A stretch of DNA of 64,000 nt from an uncultured Eubacteriales bacterium (GTDB taxonomy: Bacteria > Bacillota > Clostridia > Oscillospirales > CAG-382). Below, in pieces: positions 1 to 9,524 of the stretch; the stretch's first letter is position 1, and each line of letters opens with the position of its first letter. Where the stretch lies: contig CAKSUT010000011.1 of assembly GCA_934502885.1 (NCBI GenBank), positions 1 to 64,000 of the forward strand. Reading direction: 5' to 3'. A program made the position numbers and the translations under genes. Under the pieces are notes generated by a model. The model worked only from the letters and a program-made list of their open reading frames with translations. It did no database searches and had not been told where the DNA came from.

Positions 1-195
1 ATTTTTTTTCGAAGTTTTTTTCAACTTCTCTTCCTCTCAACCGTCTTTTCAAACCTCCGCTCGCTTTCGGCGACTTGCGTAGTATACCACTTTTATCCCC
101 TTTTGTCAACAGTTTTCTTCAATTTTTTTCGGGTTCTGCGTTTTTGCCAAAACACAGTCGTTTATTACCATTAAAAATGTGTATAAATTACAAGC

Positions 196-224
196 TTGCT
201 TTTTTCATCATTTTATGATACAAT
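196..224 (+). promoter_or_regulatory. Probable sigma-A promoter of recG
   Basis: TTGCTT at 196-201 and TACAAT at 219-224 are separated by exactly 17 bp, and the transcript would start about 30 bp before the recG start codon. The upstream 190 bp is T-rich and holds no gene that I can see. Confidence 0.55.
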
Positions 225-260
225 ATTGTTGTACATCAAAAACAAGGAAAGCGTTTCAAA

Positions 261-2363
261 ATGAATGAATTGACATTTTCGTCGCCCGTAAGCTCACTTC
301 ATATGATAAGCAACGTTCGCGAGAAGCTTTTGAAGAAGCTCGGCGTTGAAACCGCGGCGGACGTGGCGTACTATTTTCCGTTTCGGTACGAAAACCGCGG
401 CAATACCAAAAAAATCTGCGACCTCATTCCCGGTGAAACTGCGTCGGTCATGGTTGAAGTCGCAAATCCCTGCCGCTCCGCGAGAATACCGCAAAAGTCG
501 TCGGTGTCGCCGAAAAGTATTCAGCGCATCGCCTGCCGCGACGAAACAGGCGTCTGCACACTCACCTTTTTCAACAATAACTATATAGGAAGCACGCTCA
601 CCGTCGGCCGCCGCATAAGGATATACGGCAAAGTCTCCGAAAGCTCCGCTTCACACAAAATCGCGGAATTCGTTTCGCCGGACTACGAGCTTATTTACGA
701 CGGCAAGCCGCTCCGCGCCATTCTTCCCGTCTATTCGCTGACCGCAGGTCTCTCGCAAAAGATACTGCGCAACGCGGTAAGTCAGGCAATTTCTCTTTAC
801 GACGACCCCAAACTTGAGACTCTTCCTCCGAATATCCGCCGTGAGAACAATCTCTGCACGCTTTGCGAAGCTCTTCACGGCATACACTTTCCCTCAACCG
901 AAGAAAATCTTGCGTGCGCCGTACGCCGTCTTGCGTTCGACGAGCTTCTTGATTTTCAGATTAAGCTTTTCGGCATAAGGCAAAACCGCGAAAAGGCGTC
1001 GTCGCTTCGCATAGAATGCGCCGACACGGCAAAATTTGAGTCTATGCTTGATTTTCCTCTAACCGGTGCGCAGAAAAGAGCGATTTCGGACGTACTTTCG
1101 GACATGAGCCGAGGCGACGGCGAATACAATCACCCGATGAAGAGGCTCATTCAGGGCGACGTTGGCTGCGGAAAAACGCTCATTGCGGCGGCTGCCGTGT
1201 ATGTGGTTGCGTCCTCGGGACGTCAGAGTGCCATGATGGCACCGACGGAAATTCTTGCGGAACAGCACTACAAATCACTTTACACTCTGTTTGAAAAGCT
1301 CGGTATTCGCTCCGCACTTCTGACGAGCAGCACGAAAGCATCGCAGAAGCGCACGATTCTCCGTCTTTTGCGTGAGGGCGAGATTGATTTTATTGTCGGC
1401 ACGCACGCGCTTATAGAAGAAAGCGTTGTGTTTTCGTCACTGTCGCTTGTGATTACCGACGAACAGCACCGTTTCGGTGTGGAACAGCGCGACAGACTCT
1501 CGGCGAAAGAAAATGTCGGCGACTCGCTCGGGCTTCGTCCGCATATGCTTGTAATGTCGGCGACGCCGATACCGAGGACGCTCGCCATGATGCTTTACGG
1601 CGACCTTGACATATCGGTTGTTGACGAAATGCCTCCGGGACGGCAGACCGTGGACACTTTCGCTGTGGGCGAAGAATACCGTGAGCGACTCGACGCCTTT
1701 ATCGCAAAGCACGTTGACGAGGGTCGGCAGGTATACGTGGTATGTCCGATGATAGAAAACGACGACGAAAACATTCTCGGCAGAGAAAAGGCGGCTCTTG
1801 CCAACGTCACGGAGTGCGCGGAGCGTTTGCGCGAGCGTTTTCCCTCTTACAGAGTGGGACTTCTTCACGGAAAGCTTAAGCCCAACGAAAAAGAAGACAT
1901 CATGCGCCGTTTTTCTGAGGGTGAGACGGATATTCTCGTTTCGACGACGGTGGTTGAGGTTGGAGTGAACGTACCGAACGCCACACTCATGATAATCGAG
2001 AATGCCGAACGCTTCGGACTTTCCCAGCTTCACCAGTTGAGGGGCAGAGTCGGCAGAGGGTCTCACAAGTCATACTGCGTGCTGATGTCTCCCTCGCTCA
2101 CAGGAAAACCTCTCAAAACCAACACCTCGGTTTCCGCAAAGAGACTTCGCGCAATCTGCGGAACGTCCGACGGCTTCAAAATTGCGCAAAGCGACCTTGA
2201 GATACGCGGTCCGGGCGAATTTTTCGGCAAGCGGCAGAGCGGAGACTTTCGTTTCAGGGTGGCAAACCTCATGACAGATATGGAGCTTGTCGAAAAGACT
2301 CGTGAGATTGCGAAGGATGTGCTGAACGGGAGAATAACGCTCGGTAAAAAAATTGAAAATTGA
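261..2363 (+). CDS. recG: ATP-dependent DNA helicase RecG
   Basis: RecG is a superfamily 2 helicase that remodels stalled replication forks and branch-migrates Holliday junctions. The 700-residue length is normal for the family. The N-terminal wedge/OB region covers roughly residues 1-230; motif I GDVGCGKT sits near residue 295, the DEQH box (TDEQHRFG) near 400, the SAT-like motif MSATPIPRT near 430 and motif VI QLRGRVGRG near 595. The ATG follows AAGGA with a 12-nt gap. The gene stands alone: a repeat tract begins exactly at its end, so the last residues (KIEN) and the stop codon are contributed by the repeat, suggesting the natural C terminus was replaced by repeat insertion. Confidence 0.97.
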   Translation: MNELTFSSPVSSLHMISNVREKLLKKLGVETAADVAYYFPFRYENRGNTKKICDLIPGETASVMVEVANPCRSARIPQKSSVSPKSIQRIACRDETGVCTLTFFNNNYIGSTLTVGRRIRIYGKVSESSASHKIAEFVSPDYELIYDGKPLRAILPVYSLTAGLSQKILRNAVSQAISLYDDPKLETLPPNIRRENNLCTLCEALHGIHFPSTEENLACAVRRLAFDELLDFQIKLFGIRQNREKASSLRIECADTAKFESMLDFPLTGAQKRAISDVLSDMSRGDGEYNHPMKRLIQGDVGCGKTLIAAAAVYVVASSGRQSAMMAPTEILAEQHYKSLYTLFEKLGIRSALLTSSTKASQKRTILRLLREGEIDFIVGTHALIEESVVFSSLSLVITDEQHRFGVEQRDRLSAKENVGDSLGLRPHMLVMSATPIPRTLAMMLYGDLDISVVDEMPPGRQTVDTFAVGEEYRERLDAFIAKHVDEGRQVYVVCPMIENDDENILGREKAALANVTECAERLRERFPSYRVGLLHGKLKPNEKEDIMRRFSEGETDILVSTTVVEVGVNVPNATLMIIENAERFGLSQLHQLRGRVGRGSHKSYCVLMSPSLTGKPLKTNTSVSAKRLRAICGTSDGFKIAQSDLEIRGPGEFFGKRQSGDFRFRVANLMTDMELVEKTREIAKDVLNGRITLGKKIEN

Positions 2364-2530
2364 GAGTGGAGAATTGAGAATTGACGTTGAAAAGCTCCTA
2401 TGATCGCTTTTCTTCAATGATTTTGCGGTGCGTTATTTATCGGTATGCAATAACCGACCGCAGGCTCGGCAATACTTTCCGTTGCCGCTCGTAATCGTGG
2501 TTAAAACCGCTCGTCTTTCAAAATTCATAC
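2351..2530. repeat. Short copy (E) of the composite intergenic repeat
   Basis: A degenerate GAATTGAGAATGGA-type tract runs into a hairpin (GAAAAGC...GCTTTTC, about 2389-2415), then a segment resembling the left and far-right parts of the long repeats (shared strings GCGGTGCG, AATCGTGG and AAAACCGCTCGTCT). The same tract-plus-hairpin arrangement recurs near 39.68 and 43.59 kb. No gene is visible here. Confidence 0.6.
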
Positions 2531-2531
2531 A

Positions 2532-2562
2532 CAAAAAAAGGGGGAGTACGAAGCTCCCCCTT
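2532..2562 (-). terminator. Rho-independent terminator of the pot operon
   Basis: On the minus strand AAGGGGGAG pairs with CTCCCCCTT around a 7-nt loop and is followed by a run of seven T, about 40 bp after the potD stop codon. Confidence 0.85.
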
Positions 2563-2601
2563 AAATTCATTCATTGTGAATCAAAGTCTTGCCGTGCGGC
2601 A

Positions 2602-3837
2602 TCAATACATCTGCTTTTTCTTAGCTTTTCTCATTCTGAGAAGAATTATGAGTATAACAAGCGCAAGAGCGATAATAACACCCACAATTGACATCCACAC
2701 TCCTCCGCTGTTTTCAATACCGATAAGCACATCGTTCCAAAGCTCGGTCTGAAGCTCGTTCGTTGCCCTGGGAAGATTGGTAAAGCTCTCGACATTCATC
2801 GCAGAAAGATCCGGATAGGTTATCGGGTTATTGACAATCTCCTCGCCGAAAATCTCCATAGCCCCCGTATTGGGTGTGGAATAGCAGATGTATTCGCAGT
2901 TTGCGGCAGCAACCTCAGGCTCACAGAGAAAATTGATAAACGCCTCTGCAGCGTCCTTATTCTTTGAGTTCTTAGGAACGCAGATGGAGTCGATGAAAAC
3001 GTTTACGGTCTCCTTGGGGTATGCAAATGCAAGATTCGGGTTATCTGCAATCATTGTGAGAGCGTCACCGGCATAATAGGGCGCAAGCCACGCCTCCTCA
3101 AGACGCATCTTGTCGAAAACCTGATCCATTACGTAGTCCTGCACAATGGGCTTCTGCTCGCGGAGAGCCGCCTCGGCTTCTCTTATCTCGCTCTCGTCGG
3201 TAGTGTTGAGAGAGTACCCGCACTTAGCAAGGGCAATTGCGAAAGCGTCTCGGGAGTTCGAGAACATGAGTATCTTTCCGGCGTAGTCGGTATCCCAGAG
3301 GATATCCCAGCTGTCAACCGGCTTTGTTACCTTTGCTTTATTGTAGATTATGCCGACAGTACCCCATGTATAGGGAACGGAGTACTCGCAGTTCGGGTCA
3401 AAGTCGTTGTACCTGTATTCGTCGGCGATAAGGTCGATGTTGGGGATATTATCGAAGTTAAGCTTTTCAAGCATATCCTCGTCTATCATCTTGGCTATCA
3501 TGTAGTCGGAGGGGATAATGATATCGTAAACCGACGTTGCGCCCACGGAAAGCTTTGCGTAAAGGTCCTCGTTGGTTGCATAGTTGGTGTAGTTTACGTC
3601 TATTCCTGAGATCTTCTCGAAAGCTTTTATTACGTTAAGACTTCCGTCCGTACCGTCGGAGATGTACTCGCCCCAGTTGTAGACGTTAAGAGTTATTCCC
3701 TTGTCACGGAAGCTTTCGTAGTACGACTCGTCAATGACGTTTACATCTGTTGTGTCCTCCGCCGCACAAACGGGAGCGGAAACGGTGAGGGAAACGGCAG
3801 CAAGAGCCGCAAAAACAAAGCTGAGTATTTTCTTCAT
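2602..3837 (-). CDS. potD: Spermidine/putrescine ABC transporter substrate-binding protein, C-terminally membrane-anchored
   Basis: Extracytoplasmic polyamine receptor for the PotABC transporter. A signal peptide of about 26 residues is seen, and the mature part matches the PotD/PotF fold (ITLNVYNWGEYI near residue 50, TNYATNEDLYAKL, VPYTWGTVGIIYN). The protein is 411 residues, longer than the usual 350 or so. The extra length is a C-terminal hydrophobic segment (about residues 380-403) followed by RMRKAKKKQMY, which looks like a membrane anchor with a cytoplasmic basic tail. The SAPVC sequence is a poor lipobox, so anchoring may rely on this helix. It is the last gene of potABCD. Confidence 0.93.
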   Translation of the reverse strand: MKKILSFVFAALAAVSLTVSAPVCAAEDTTDVNVIDESYYESFRDKGITLNVYNWGEYISDGTDGSLNVIKAFEKISGIDVNYTNYATNEDLYAKLSVGATSVYDIIIPSDYMIAKMIDEDMLEKLNFDNIPNIDLIADEYRYNDFDPNCEYSVPYTWGTVGIIYNKAKVTKPVDSWDILWDTDYAGKILMFSNSRDAFAIALAKCGYSLNTTDESEIREAEAALREQKPIVQDYVMDQVFDKMRLEEAWLAPYYAGDALTMIADNPNLAFAYPKETVNVFIDSICVPKNSKNKDAAEAFINFLCEPEVAAANCEYICYSTPNTGAMEIFGEEIVNNPITYPDLSAMNVESFTNLPRATNELQTELWNDVLIGIENSGGVWMSIVGVIIALALVILIILLRMRKAKKKQMY

Positions 3838-3869
3838 TTGGCATTTTTCCTTTCAAAAAGAGTATGAGG

Positions 3870-4664
3870 TCAGATTCTCGCCGCTTTCTTCATCTTCTTT
3901 TTCTCGCTGTTGGTCGAGTTTACATTGACTATGAGAAGTATTGCAAGAACAATTACGAAAACTATGGTGGAAAGCGCATTGAGCTTAGGGGTCATCGGCT
4001 TTCTCGTTATGGAATAGATAACTATCGGGAGCGTCTGAGAGTCGGGTCCCGCCGTGAAATAGCTTATGACAAAGTCGTCAATCGAGTATGTCACCGCCAT
4101 AAGGAAGCCGGACACGATACCAGGCATTATTTCGGGCACAACCACCTTGCGGAACGCCTGAACGTTGTTGCAGCCGAGATCGAGAGCCGCCTCGTATACG
4201 CTGTTGTTCATCTGCGTGAGCTTCGGCAGGACGCTGAATACGACCGTCGGCACGCTGAAGGTTATATGCGCAAGAATTATCGTCAAAAAGCCGGGAGTAA
4301 GTCTGAAGAGCGTGAAGAGAATCATGAGGGAGATACCCGTCACAATCTCGGGGTTGAGTATCGGAAGGTAAGTTATGTTCTTGATGAGGGTGCGTCCCTT
4401 TTTCCTCATGTTGTGTATGCCTATGGCGGCAACCGTTCCGAGAAGCGTTGCCGCAACCGACGCCACAAGAGCAATAAGGAGAGTGTTTCCGAATGCGCCG
4501 AGGATCTGCTCGTCGCGGAAAAGCTCGCCGTACCACTTAAAGGTAAAGCCCGTCCAGACTCTGCCCTTTCCCTCGTTGAACGAGAAAGCGATAAGCACCG
4601 CGATAGGCGCATAGAGGAAGAAGAACACAAGGAAGATATATGCTTTCGACAAAAACTTTTTCAT
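3870..4664 (-). CDS. potC: Spermidine/putrescine ABC transporter permease PotC
   Basis: Inner half of the polyamine importer channel. About six membrane helices are visible and the EAA loop that contacts the ATPase reads EAALDLGCNNVQAFRKVVVP near residue 165. Length (264 residues) is normal. Its ATG overlaps the potB stop codon (ATGA), which indicates translational coupling. SIDDFVISYF near residue 195 is typical of PotC. Confidence 0.95.
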   Translation of the reverse strand: MKKFLSKAYIFLVFFFLYAPIAVLIAFSFNEGKGRVWTGFTFKWYGELFRDEQILGAFGNTLLIALVASVAATLLGTVAAIGIHNMRKKGRTLIKNITYLPILNPEIVTGISLMILFTLFRLTPGFLTIILAHITFSVPTVVFSVLPKLTQMNNSVYEAALDLGCNNVQAFRKVVVPEIMPGIVSGFLMAVTYSIDDFVISYFTAGPDSQTLPIVIYSITRKPMTPKLNALSTIVFVIVLAILLIVNVNSTNSEKKKMKKAARI

Positions 4665-5491
4665 GCCAGCGTATCCTCCATTTCCTCGTTATCGAACTGA
4701 TTGAATATGCCCATGCAGATAAGCACGACGACCATAAGAAGAAGCGATATTGCAGAGCCGTAGTAGGGATTATACTCGCCGCCCGACACAAACTGTCTCT
4801 CGATGAGGTCGCCGATAAGGGTATTTCCCGCACCGCCGAGAAGCTGCGATATAACGAACGTGCTTACCGCCGGGACAAAGGTCATGGTTATGCCCTGCGT
4901 GATTCCCGGGAAGCTCAGCGGTATCACAACCTTTGTGAGAACCTTTCCCGGGTGTGCGCCGAGGTCGTATGCCGCCTCGATAACGCGCTTGTCGATCTTC
5001 GTCATGATAGAGTACAGCGGTATTATCATAAACGGAATGTAGTTGTACACCATGCCGAGAATGACCGCTCCCTGCGTATTGATAAGCTGAAGCGGCGCAA
5101 GACCCACTGCACGGAGTACCGTGTTAATAAGTCCGGACTCGGTTTCGAGTATAGTCATCCACGCATATGTTCTGAGAAGAAAATTCATCCACATCGGAAG
5201 CATTACGAGCATTACCGTGACTCTCTGATAATTCGCCGAGCCTTTCGACATGAAATACGCAAGCGGATACGCCACAACAAGGCAGATCACCGTCGCAAGA
5301 GCGGCAAGGTAGATTGACTTTAGAAGCGTGGGGAGGTATTTGCTTGCGAAAATTATGTTGTCAAAGGTAAAGCCACCGCCGTTTCTGTCGGAGAACGCAA
5401 AGAAAACGATAAGCGCAAGAGGGATTATCGTAAAAATGAGCATCCAAACGATGTAGGGAATCGAAAGTATTCTCGCCTTTTTGTTATTCAT
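4661..5491 (-). CDS. potB: Spermidine/putrescine ABC transporter permease PotB
   Basis: Second permease of the polyamine importer, with six predicted membrane helices and an EAA loop EAAYDLGAHPGKVLTKVVIP near residue 180. The start chosen is the ATG giving MNNKKARILSIPY, preceded by GGAAGGGGG; an upstream in-frame start would lie deep inside potA. It overlaps the end of potA by 8 bp and potC by 4 bp, so the four pot genes form one operon. Confidence 0.95.
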   Translation of the reverse strand: MNNKKARILSIPYIVWMLIFTIIPLALIVFFAFSDRNGGGFTFDNIIFASKYLPTLLKSIYLAALATVICLVVAYPLAYFMSKGSANYQRVTVMLVMLPMWMNFLLRTYAWMTILETESGLINTVLRAVGLAPLQLINTQGAVILGMVYNYIPFMIIPLYSIMTKIDKRVIEAAYDLGAHPGKVLTKVVIPLSFPGITQGITMTFVPAVSTFVISQLLGGAGNTLIGDLIERQFVSGGEYNPYYGSAISLLLMVVVLICMGIFNQFDNEEMEDTLA

Positions 5492-6590
5492 CGAGACCGC
5501 CCCCTTCCGCTTCCATGAGAATCCTGCTCTCAACGGTACTCGGAGAGGCGTAGCTCTTTTTCATTATATGTATATCGTCGGGCGTGAATGAAAGTCCGAT
5601 GTACGCACCCTGTTCCGCCGCCTTTGTGGAATGGATTATCCACTTGAAGCCGAAGCTCTCGACTATCATTTCATAGTGTACGCCCTTGAATGTAACGGTT
5701 TCGACCGTGCCGTTTATCGTGTCGTCCGAGGCGGCGGTCACCGTTATATCCTCGGGACGAATAACTACGTCAACGTTCTCCATCTTGTCAAAGCCGCCGT
5801 CCACGCATACGAAACGCTTTCCGGCAAACTCGACGTCGAAGTCGGCGTGCATAACTCCGGGAATGATGTTGCTCTCGCCGATAAAGCTCGCGACGAAAGC
5901 GTTTTTAGGTTCGTTGTATATATCCTGAGGCGTACCTATCTGATTTATGTTGCCGCCGTTCATGACGACGACTCTGTCGGACATGGTAAGAGCCTCTTCC
6001 TGATCGTGTGTGACGTAAACAAACGTAATTTCGAGCTGCTGCTGTATTTTTCGAAGCTCTATCTGCATCTGTTTTCGCAGCTGAAGGTCGAGAGCGCCCA
6101 ACGGTTCATCGAGAAGAAGCATTCTCGGGTGATTTATAAGCGCGCGCGCTATCGCAACTCTCTGCTGCTGTCCGCCGGAAAGAAGGTCAACGTTTCTGCC
6201 GCCGAAATCGGCAAGGTTCACAAGCTCCAGCATCTCGAACACTCTTGTGCGTATTTCTTTCTCGGGGAGTTTTTTCAGTTTCAGACCGAACGCAATATTC
6301 TCATATACGTTCAGGTGGGGGAACAGCGCATATTTCTGAAAAACCGTATTTACCGGTCTCTTGTAAGGCGGCAGATTGCCTATCGGCTTTCCGTCAAAAA
6401 AAACCTCGCCCGAATTCGGAGTGACGAAACCGCCGATTATACGAAGCGTCGTCGTCTTGCCGCATCCGGAGGGTCCCAAAAGCGTGATGAACTCCTTGTC
6501 CATTATGTCAAGGTTGATTTCTTTCAGCACTCTTTCGCCATCGTATATTACCACGATGTCTTTCAGGCTTACAATTGCGTTTGTTTCCAA
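5484..6590 (-). CDS. potA: Spermidine/putrescine ABC transporter ATP-binding protein PotA
   Basis: ATPase that energises polyamine import. Walker A GPSGCGKTT near residue 40, signature LSGGQQQRVAIARAL near 135, Walker B LLLDEPLGALD near 160, the H-loop THDQEEAL near 190, and a C-terminal TOBE-like domain (residues 270-350) are all present. Length 368 residues fits PotA. The best start is TTG after AAGGA. It is the first gene of potABCD, with its own promoter upstream. Confidence 0.96.
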   Translation of the reverse strand: METNAIVSLKDIVVIYDGERVLKEINLDIMDKEFITLLGPSGCGKTTTLRIIGGFVTPNSGEVFFDGKPIGNLPPYKRPVNTVFQKYALFPHLNVYENIAFGLKLKKLPEKEIRTRVFEMLELVNLADFGGRNVDLLSGGQQQRVAIARALINHPRMLLLDEPLGALDLQLRKQMQIELRKIQQQLEITFVYVTHDQEEALTMSDRVVVMNGGNINQIGTPQDIYNEPKNAFVASFIGESNIIPGVMHADFDVEFAGKRFVCVDGGFDKMENVDVVIRPEDITVTAASDDTINGTVETVTFKGVHYEMIVESFGFKWIIHSTKAAEQGAYIGLSFTPDDIHIMKKSYASPSTVESRILMEAEGGGLDE

Positions 6591-6701
6591 TTCACTATCA
6601 AATCCTTTCTTGGGACGGTGACATCATCGGCGTGCGCCTCTGCCGCCCGAAATAAGCGTATTTCGCACCGTGAAATCACGAGGAAATAACAAAGCGATTA
6701 T

Positions 6702-6729
6702 ATTATAGTCCATAATCGCGAAAAGTCAA
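6702..6729 (-). promoter_or_regulatory. Promoter of the potABCD operon
   Basis: On the minus strand TTGACT (6724-6729) and TATAAT (6702-6707) are 16 bp apart, giving a leader of about 100 nt before potA. The rest of the 6591-6961 gap holds short direct repeats (GATTAGCCGT twice near 6773-6793) and no gene. Confidence 0.7.
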
Positions 6730-6961
6730 TACTTTTCGATGAAAAACTACAAAAACTTAATGAATTATTCTTGATTAGCCGTGATTAGCCGTAATTAGGC
6801 TGAATTTTTCCAAAGAAAAATCGAAAAATCTACCGTTATTCTCCGAAATCCTCTCGAATCCTCTCGTTTTCTTTAAAATCCGCAAACATTTACTTTCGTG
6901 CGCACAGCGGCAAAAGCGCAAGCGGCGCAGACTTTCCGTCCGCACCGCTCTTAACACTTTT

Positions 6962-7873
6962 TTACTTTTCCAGCACCCTCTTGCGTATATCCCCGTCAAG
7001 GTCGGGTAGCGCACCCTCGAAGCCGACCGTATACGCACCGAGCTCGCAGGCACGCATGACGCACTCGCCGAGAGGCTTGCCTGTGAGGTAGTTGTATGTA
7101 AATGCGCACGAAAAAGCGTCGCCCGCGCCGACAGCGGAGACATTTCTCTCGGCGTCAGCCTTTGCCGAAGCGCACACACCGTCCGACGACATCGCAAACG
7201 CACCGTCACGGTCGAGAGTGATTATCACGCAGTGAAGAGAGTATTCGCCGATAAGCGACCTTGCGAAGGCTTTCATGCTCTCCGCGTCTCCTCTCATGGG
7301 CTTTTTCGCCGAACCTATGCCGTTTTCCGAAAGGTACGCCGCCTCGTCGAGATTTATCTTGAGTATCGTCGCACTCCCGAGTCCCTCTCTGATAAGCTCG
7401 GGAGAATAGTAGCTCATGCGCAGGTTCACGTCGAAGAACACCTCGCCGAAATCGCCGCCGTCAAGCAGTTTCTCAAGCGTTTTTTTGCTGCGTCCGTCAC
7501 GCTGCGCAAGAGTGCCGAAGTAGAAGAGGTCGTATCTGCCGACGTTTTCGGGAAAAGGTATCATGTCGTATGCAACGTCGTTTACAAGGTCGTAGGTCGG
7601 TTCGCCGTTTTCGTCACGGGTAACGGCACAATAGCCTGTCGGCGCATCAAGTCTTGCGACATATTCGGTGTTCACTCCGAACCTTGCGCATTCTCCGAGA
7701 GCTTCGTCGCCGTATGCGTCAAGTCCCACAGCCGAAACCATCGTTCCGTCCGCTCCGAGGCGCGACATACCGGCGCAGAAATTAAACGGTGCACCGCCTA
7801 TCTTCGCATTGCCCTCAAATATATCGAAAAGGATTTCTCCGAACGAGAGTATTCTCATTTTCCCCTTTGTCAT
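6962..7873 (-). CDS. PfkB-family sugar kinase, probable fructokinase
   Basis: Ribokinase/PfkB kinase predicted to phosphorylate a free hexose. GGAPFNFCAGMSRLG near residue 26 is the substrate-binding segment, and SAVGAGDAFSCAF near residue 245 is the PfkB signature with the catalytic Asp and anion hole. Length 303 is normal. Its start overlaps the stop of the upstream GH32 gene (ATGA), so the two are translationally coupled. This pairing suggests the kinase acts on fructose released by the GH32 enzyme. Confidence 0.88.
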   Translation of the reverse strand: MTKGKMRILSFGEILFDIFEGNAKIGGAPFNFCAGMSRLGADGTMVSAVGLDAYGDEALGECARFGVNTEYVARLDAPTGYCAVTRDENGEPTYDLVNDVAYDMIPFPENVGRYDLFYFGTLAQRDGRSKKTLEKLLDGGDFGEVFFDVNLRMSYYSPELIREGLGSATILKINLDEAAYLSENGIGSAKKPMRGDAESMKAFARSLIGEYSLHCVIITLDRDGAFAMSSDGVCASAKADAERNVSAVGAGDAFSCAFTYNYLTGKPLGECVMRACELGAYTVGFEGALPDLDGDIRKRVLEK

Positions 7874-9501
7874 TTCGTAAAACTCCTCTTATCGCTGATT
7901 TTCATTTTCTTAAGCGCATACAGCTCGTACTCCGCCGCATTGTCACCGTCAATCCCTACTCTCGGCGTCTCGACGTCAAGCGGATCGTTCGTGCAGAAGT
8001 AAACTGCACCGCCGCACGCAAAAAGCTCTGTGCAGAGAGTGTCGGTAATTATTCTCACCTCGTATTTTCCGTCTGTCGGGAATATGTGCGCCGTGTTCAC
8101 GCATCCGGCATTCGACGTCCAAGAAAGAGTCTTTGCGTCAAAATCGAAAACGAACGCCGCCCCCATAACGGAAAGAGTCGTCACGCCGCACGCAGTTTCG
8201 TCAAAGGTGAAGGCGATATCGTTTGCCGCACCGCCGAGAGAAAGAGAGTCCCCACCGTAAAGTCTTCCCTTTGACGGAGTTCCCTTTCTCAGCGACTCAA
8301 CCTCTGCCGACGGCATGGCGCACAGCATAAGCTTTCCGTCAAGCTTCTTTATCGAAAGCTCCTGCGGTATCGAGAAACAGCCGTTGAAGCAGCCGCACTT
8401 TTTCGGAAGCGTCTTTACCCAGAGATACCTCACGGTTCTGCCGTCGGGAAGGTCGGTAAAGCTCTGAGCGGCATATGCGATTGTCTGGCTCTCGGGATCC
8501 GAATTGTGAGTGTAGCCGAGAGCTCCCGTGACCTCGGGAGTAAAGCTCTTTCCGTCGAACGTGCCGATAATGTACTTGTCAAACGCGCCCTGAAGCACCC
8601 ACTTTCGTCCCTCGGGCGATTCGAGAGGATAGAATGCCGGGCATTCGTCGTCTCCCTCTATCGTCAGCTCGCAGACCTTTTCCCAGCTTACAAGGTCACG
8701 TGATTTAAATATGCCGAATCTGCTTTTTTCAAAGTAGAGCGACAGCACATATTCTCCGCTTTCACGGCAGTATACTACCTTCGGGTCGCGGTTATCGGCG
8801 GCAATATGCGGTATAATTGGTTTTGGTCGCTTCTCAAAGGTCGCACCTCCGTCACGGCTCACGGCGATATACTGCTCAAACTCACGGTCAGCCGACGCGG
8901 CGCTCTGCTTTCCGGCGGCAGTGTAGTAAAGAAGCATTGCCGGAGTGTCTTTGTCACGGTTCTCGCCGAGAATATTGTCATAATCGACAAGCGCACTTCC
9001 CGAGAACATATCTCCCGTTTCGTCGGGGAAAAGCGCAATGTCAAGGTGCGTGAAGTTCACGAGATCGTCGCTCACGGCGTGTCCCCACGTCATATTCGAC
9101 CAGTCTCTGCCGTAAGGGTTGAGCTGATAGAAAATGTGGTACTTGCCGCCGTAAAAGCAGAGTCCGTTCGGGTCGTTTATCCACCCCTCGGGTGCGGTGA
9201 AATGGATAAGCGGACGGAGAGTATCGGGATCCTTATCGGGATTTTCGCCGTCGTATTTCGGACGGTACGCCGACTTTTCGAGAGCGATTTCTTTTCCGGG
9301 GATAACCTCAACCTCAAAGCTCTCCTTTTTGTCGTAAAACCTCGACATATCGGCATAATAAACGTGGTCGGGATTCTCGGCGTCGTAGCGTGTGTTTATC
9401 TCGAACACCGGCTTTCCGTCTTTCTTGAAAAGTATCTTTATCCGTTCGGCATCGTACCTCACGGGAATTTTTATAAAGCGTTCGTCAACCGTAAATTTCA
9501 T
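7870..9501 (-). CDS. Glycoside hydrolase family 32 protein (beta-fructosidase/levanase/invertase type)
   Basis: Hydrolyses beta-fructosides such as sucrose or fructo-oligosaccharides. An N-terminal extension (residues 1-90) precedes the five-bladed propeller. WINDPNG near residue 108 carries the nucleophilic Asp, RDPKV near 240 the transition-state-stabilising Asp, and DECPAFYPL near 290 the acid/base Glu. A beta-sandwich module follows from about residue 400. No signal peptide is visible, so it is probably cytoplasmic and works on imported oligosaccharides. The 543-residue length is typical. It sits upstream of the coupled kinase gene. Confidence 0.93.
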   Translation of the reverse strand: MKFTVDERFIKIPVRYDAERIKILFKKDGKPVFEINTRYDAENPDHVYYADMSRFYDKKESFEVEVIPGKEIALEKSAYRPKYDGENPDKDPDTLRPLIHFTAPEGWINDPNGLCFYGGKYHIFYQLNPYGRDWSNMTWGHAVSDDLVNFTHLDIALFPDETGDMFSGSALVDYDNILGENRDKDTPAMLLYYTAAGKQSAASADREFEQYIAVSRDGGATFEKRPKPIIPHIAADNRDPKVVYCRESGEYVLSLYFEKSRFGIFKSRDLVSWEKVCELTIEGDDECPAFYPLESPEGRKWVLQGAFDKYIIGTFDGKSFTPEVTGALGYTHNSDPESQTIAYAAQSFTDLPDGRTVRYLWVKTLPKKCGCFNGCFSIPQELSIKKLDGKLMLCAMPSAEVESLRKGTPSKGRLYGGDSLSLGGAANDIAFTFDETACGVTTLSVMGAAFVFDFDAKTLSWTSNAGCVNTAHIFPTDGKYEVRIITDTLCTELFACGGAVYFCTNDPLDVETPRVGIDGDNAAEYELYALKKMKISDKRSFTK

Positions 9502-9524
9502 AAATCTGTCCTCCGATTTACTTT

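Noticed and set aside
3864..6689. Long plus-strand frames opposite potC, potB and potA
   Set aside because: They mirror high-codon-bias minus-strand genes, with no recognisable domains and no ribosome binding sites.
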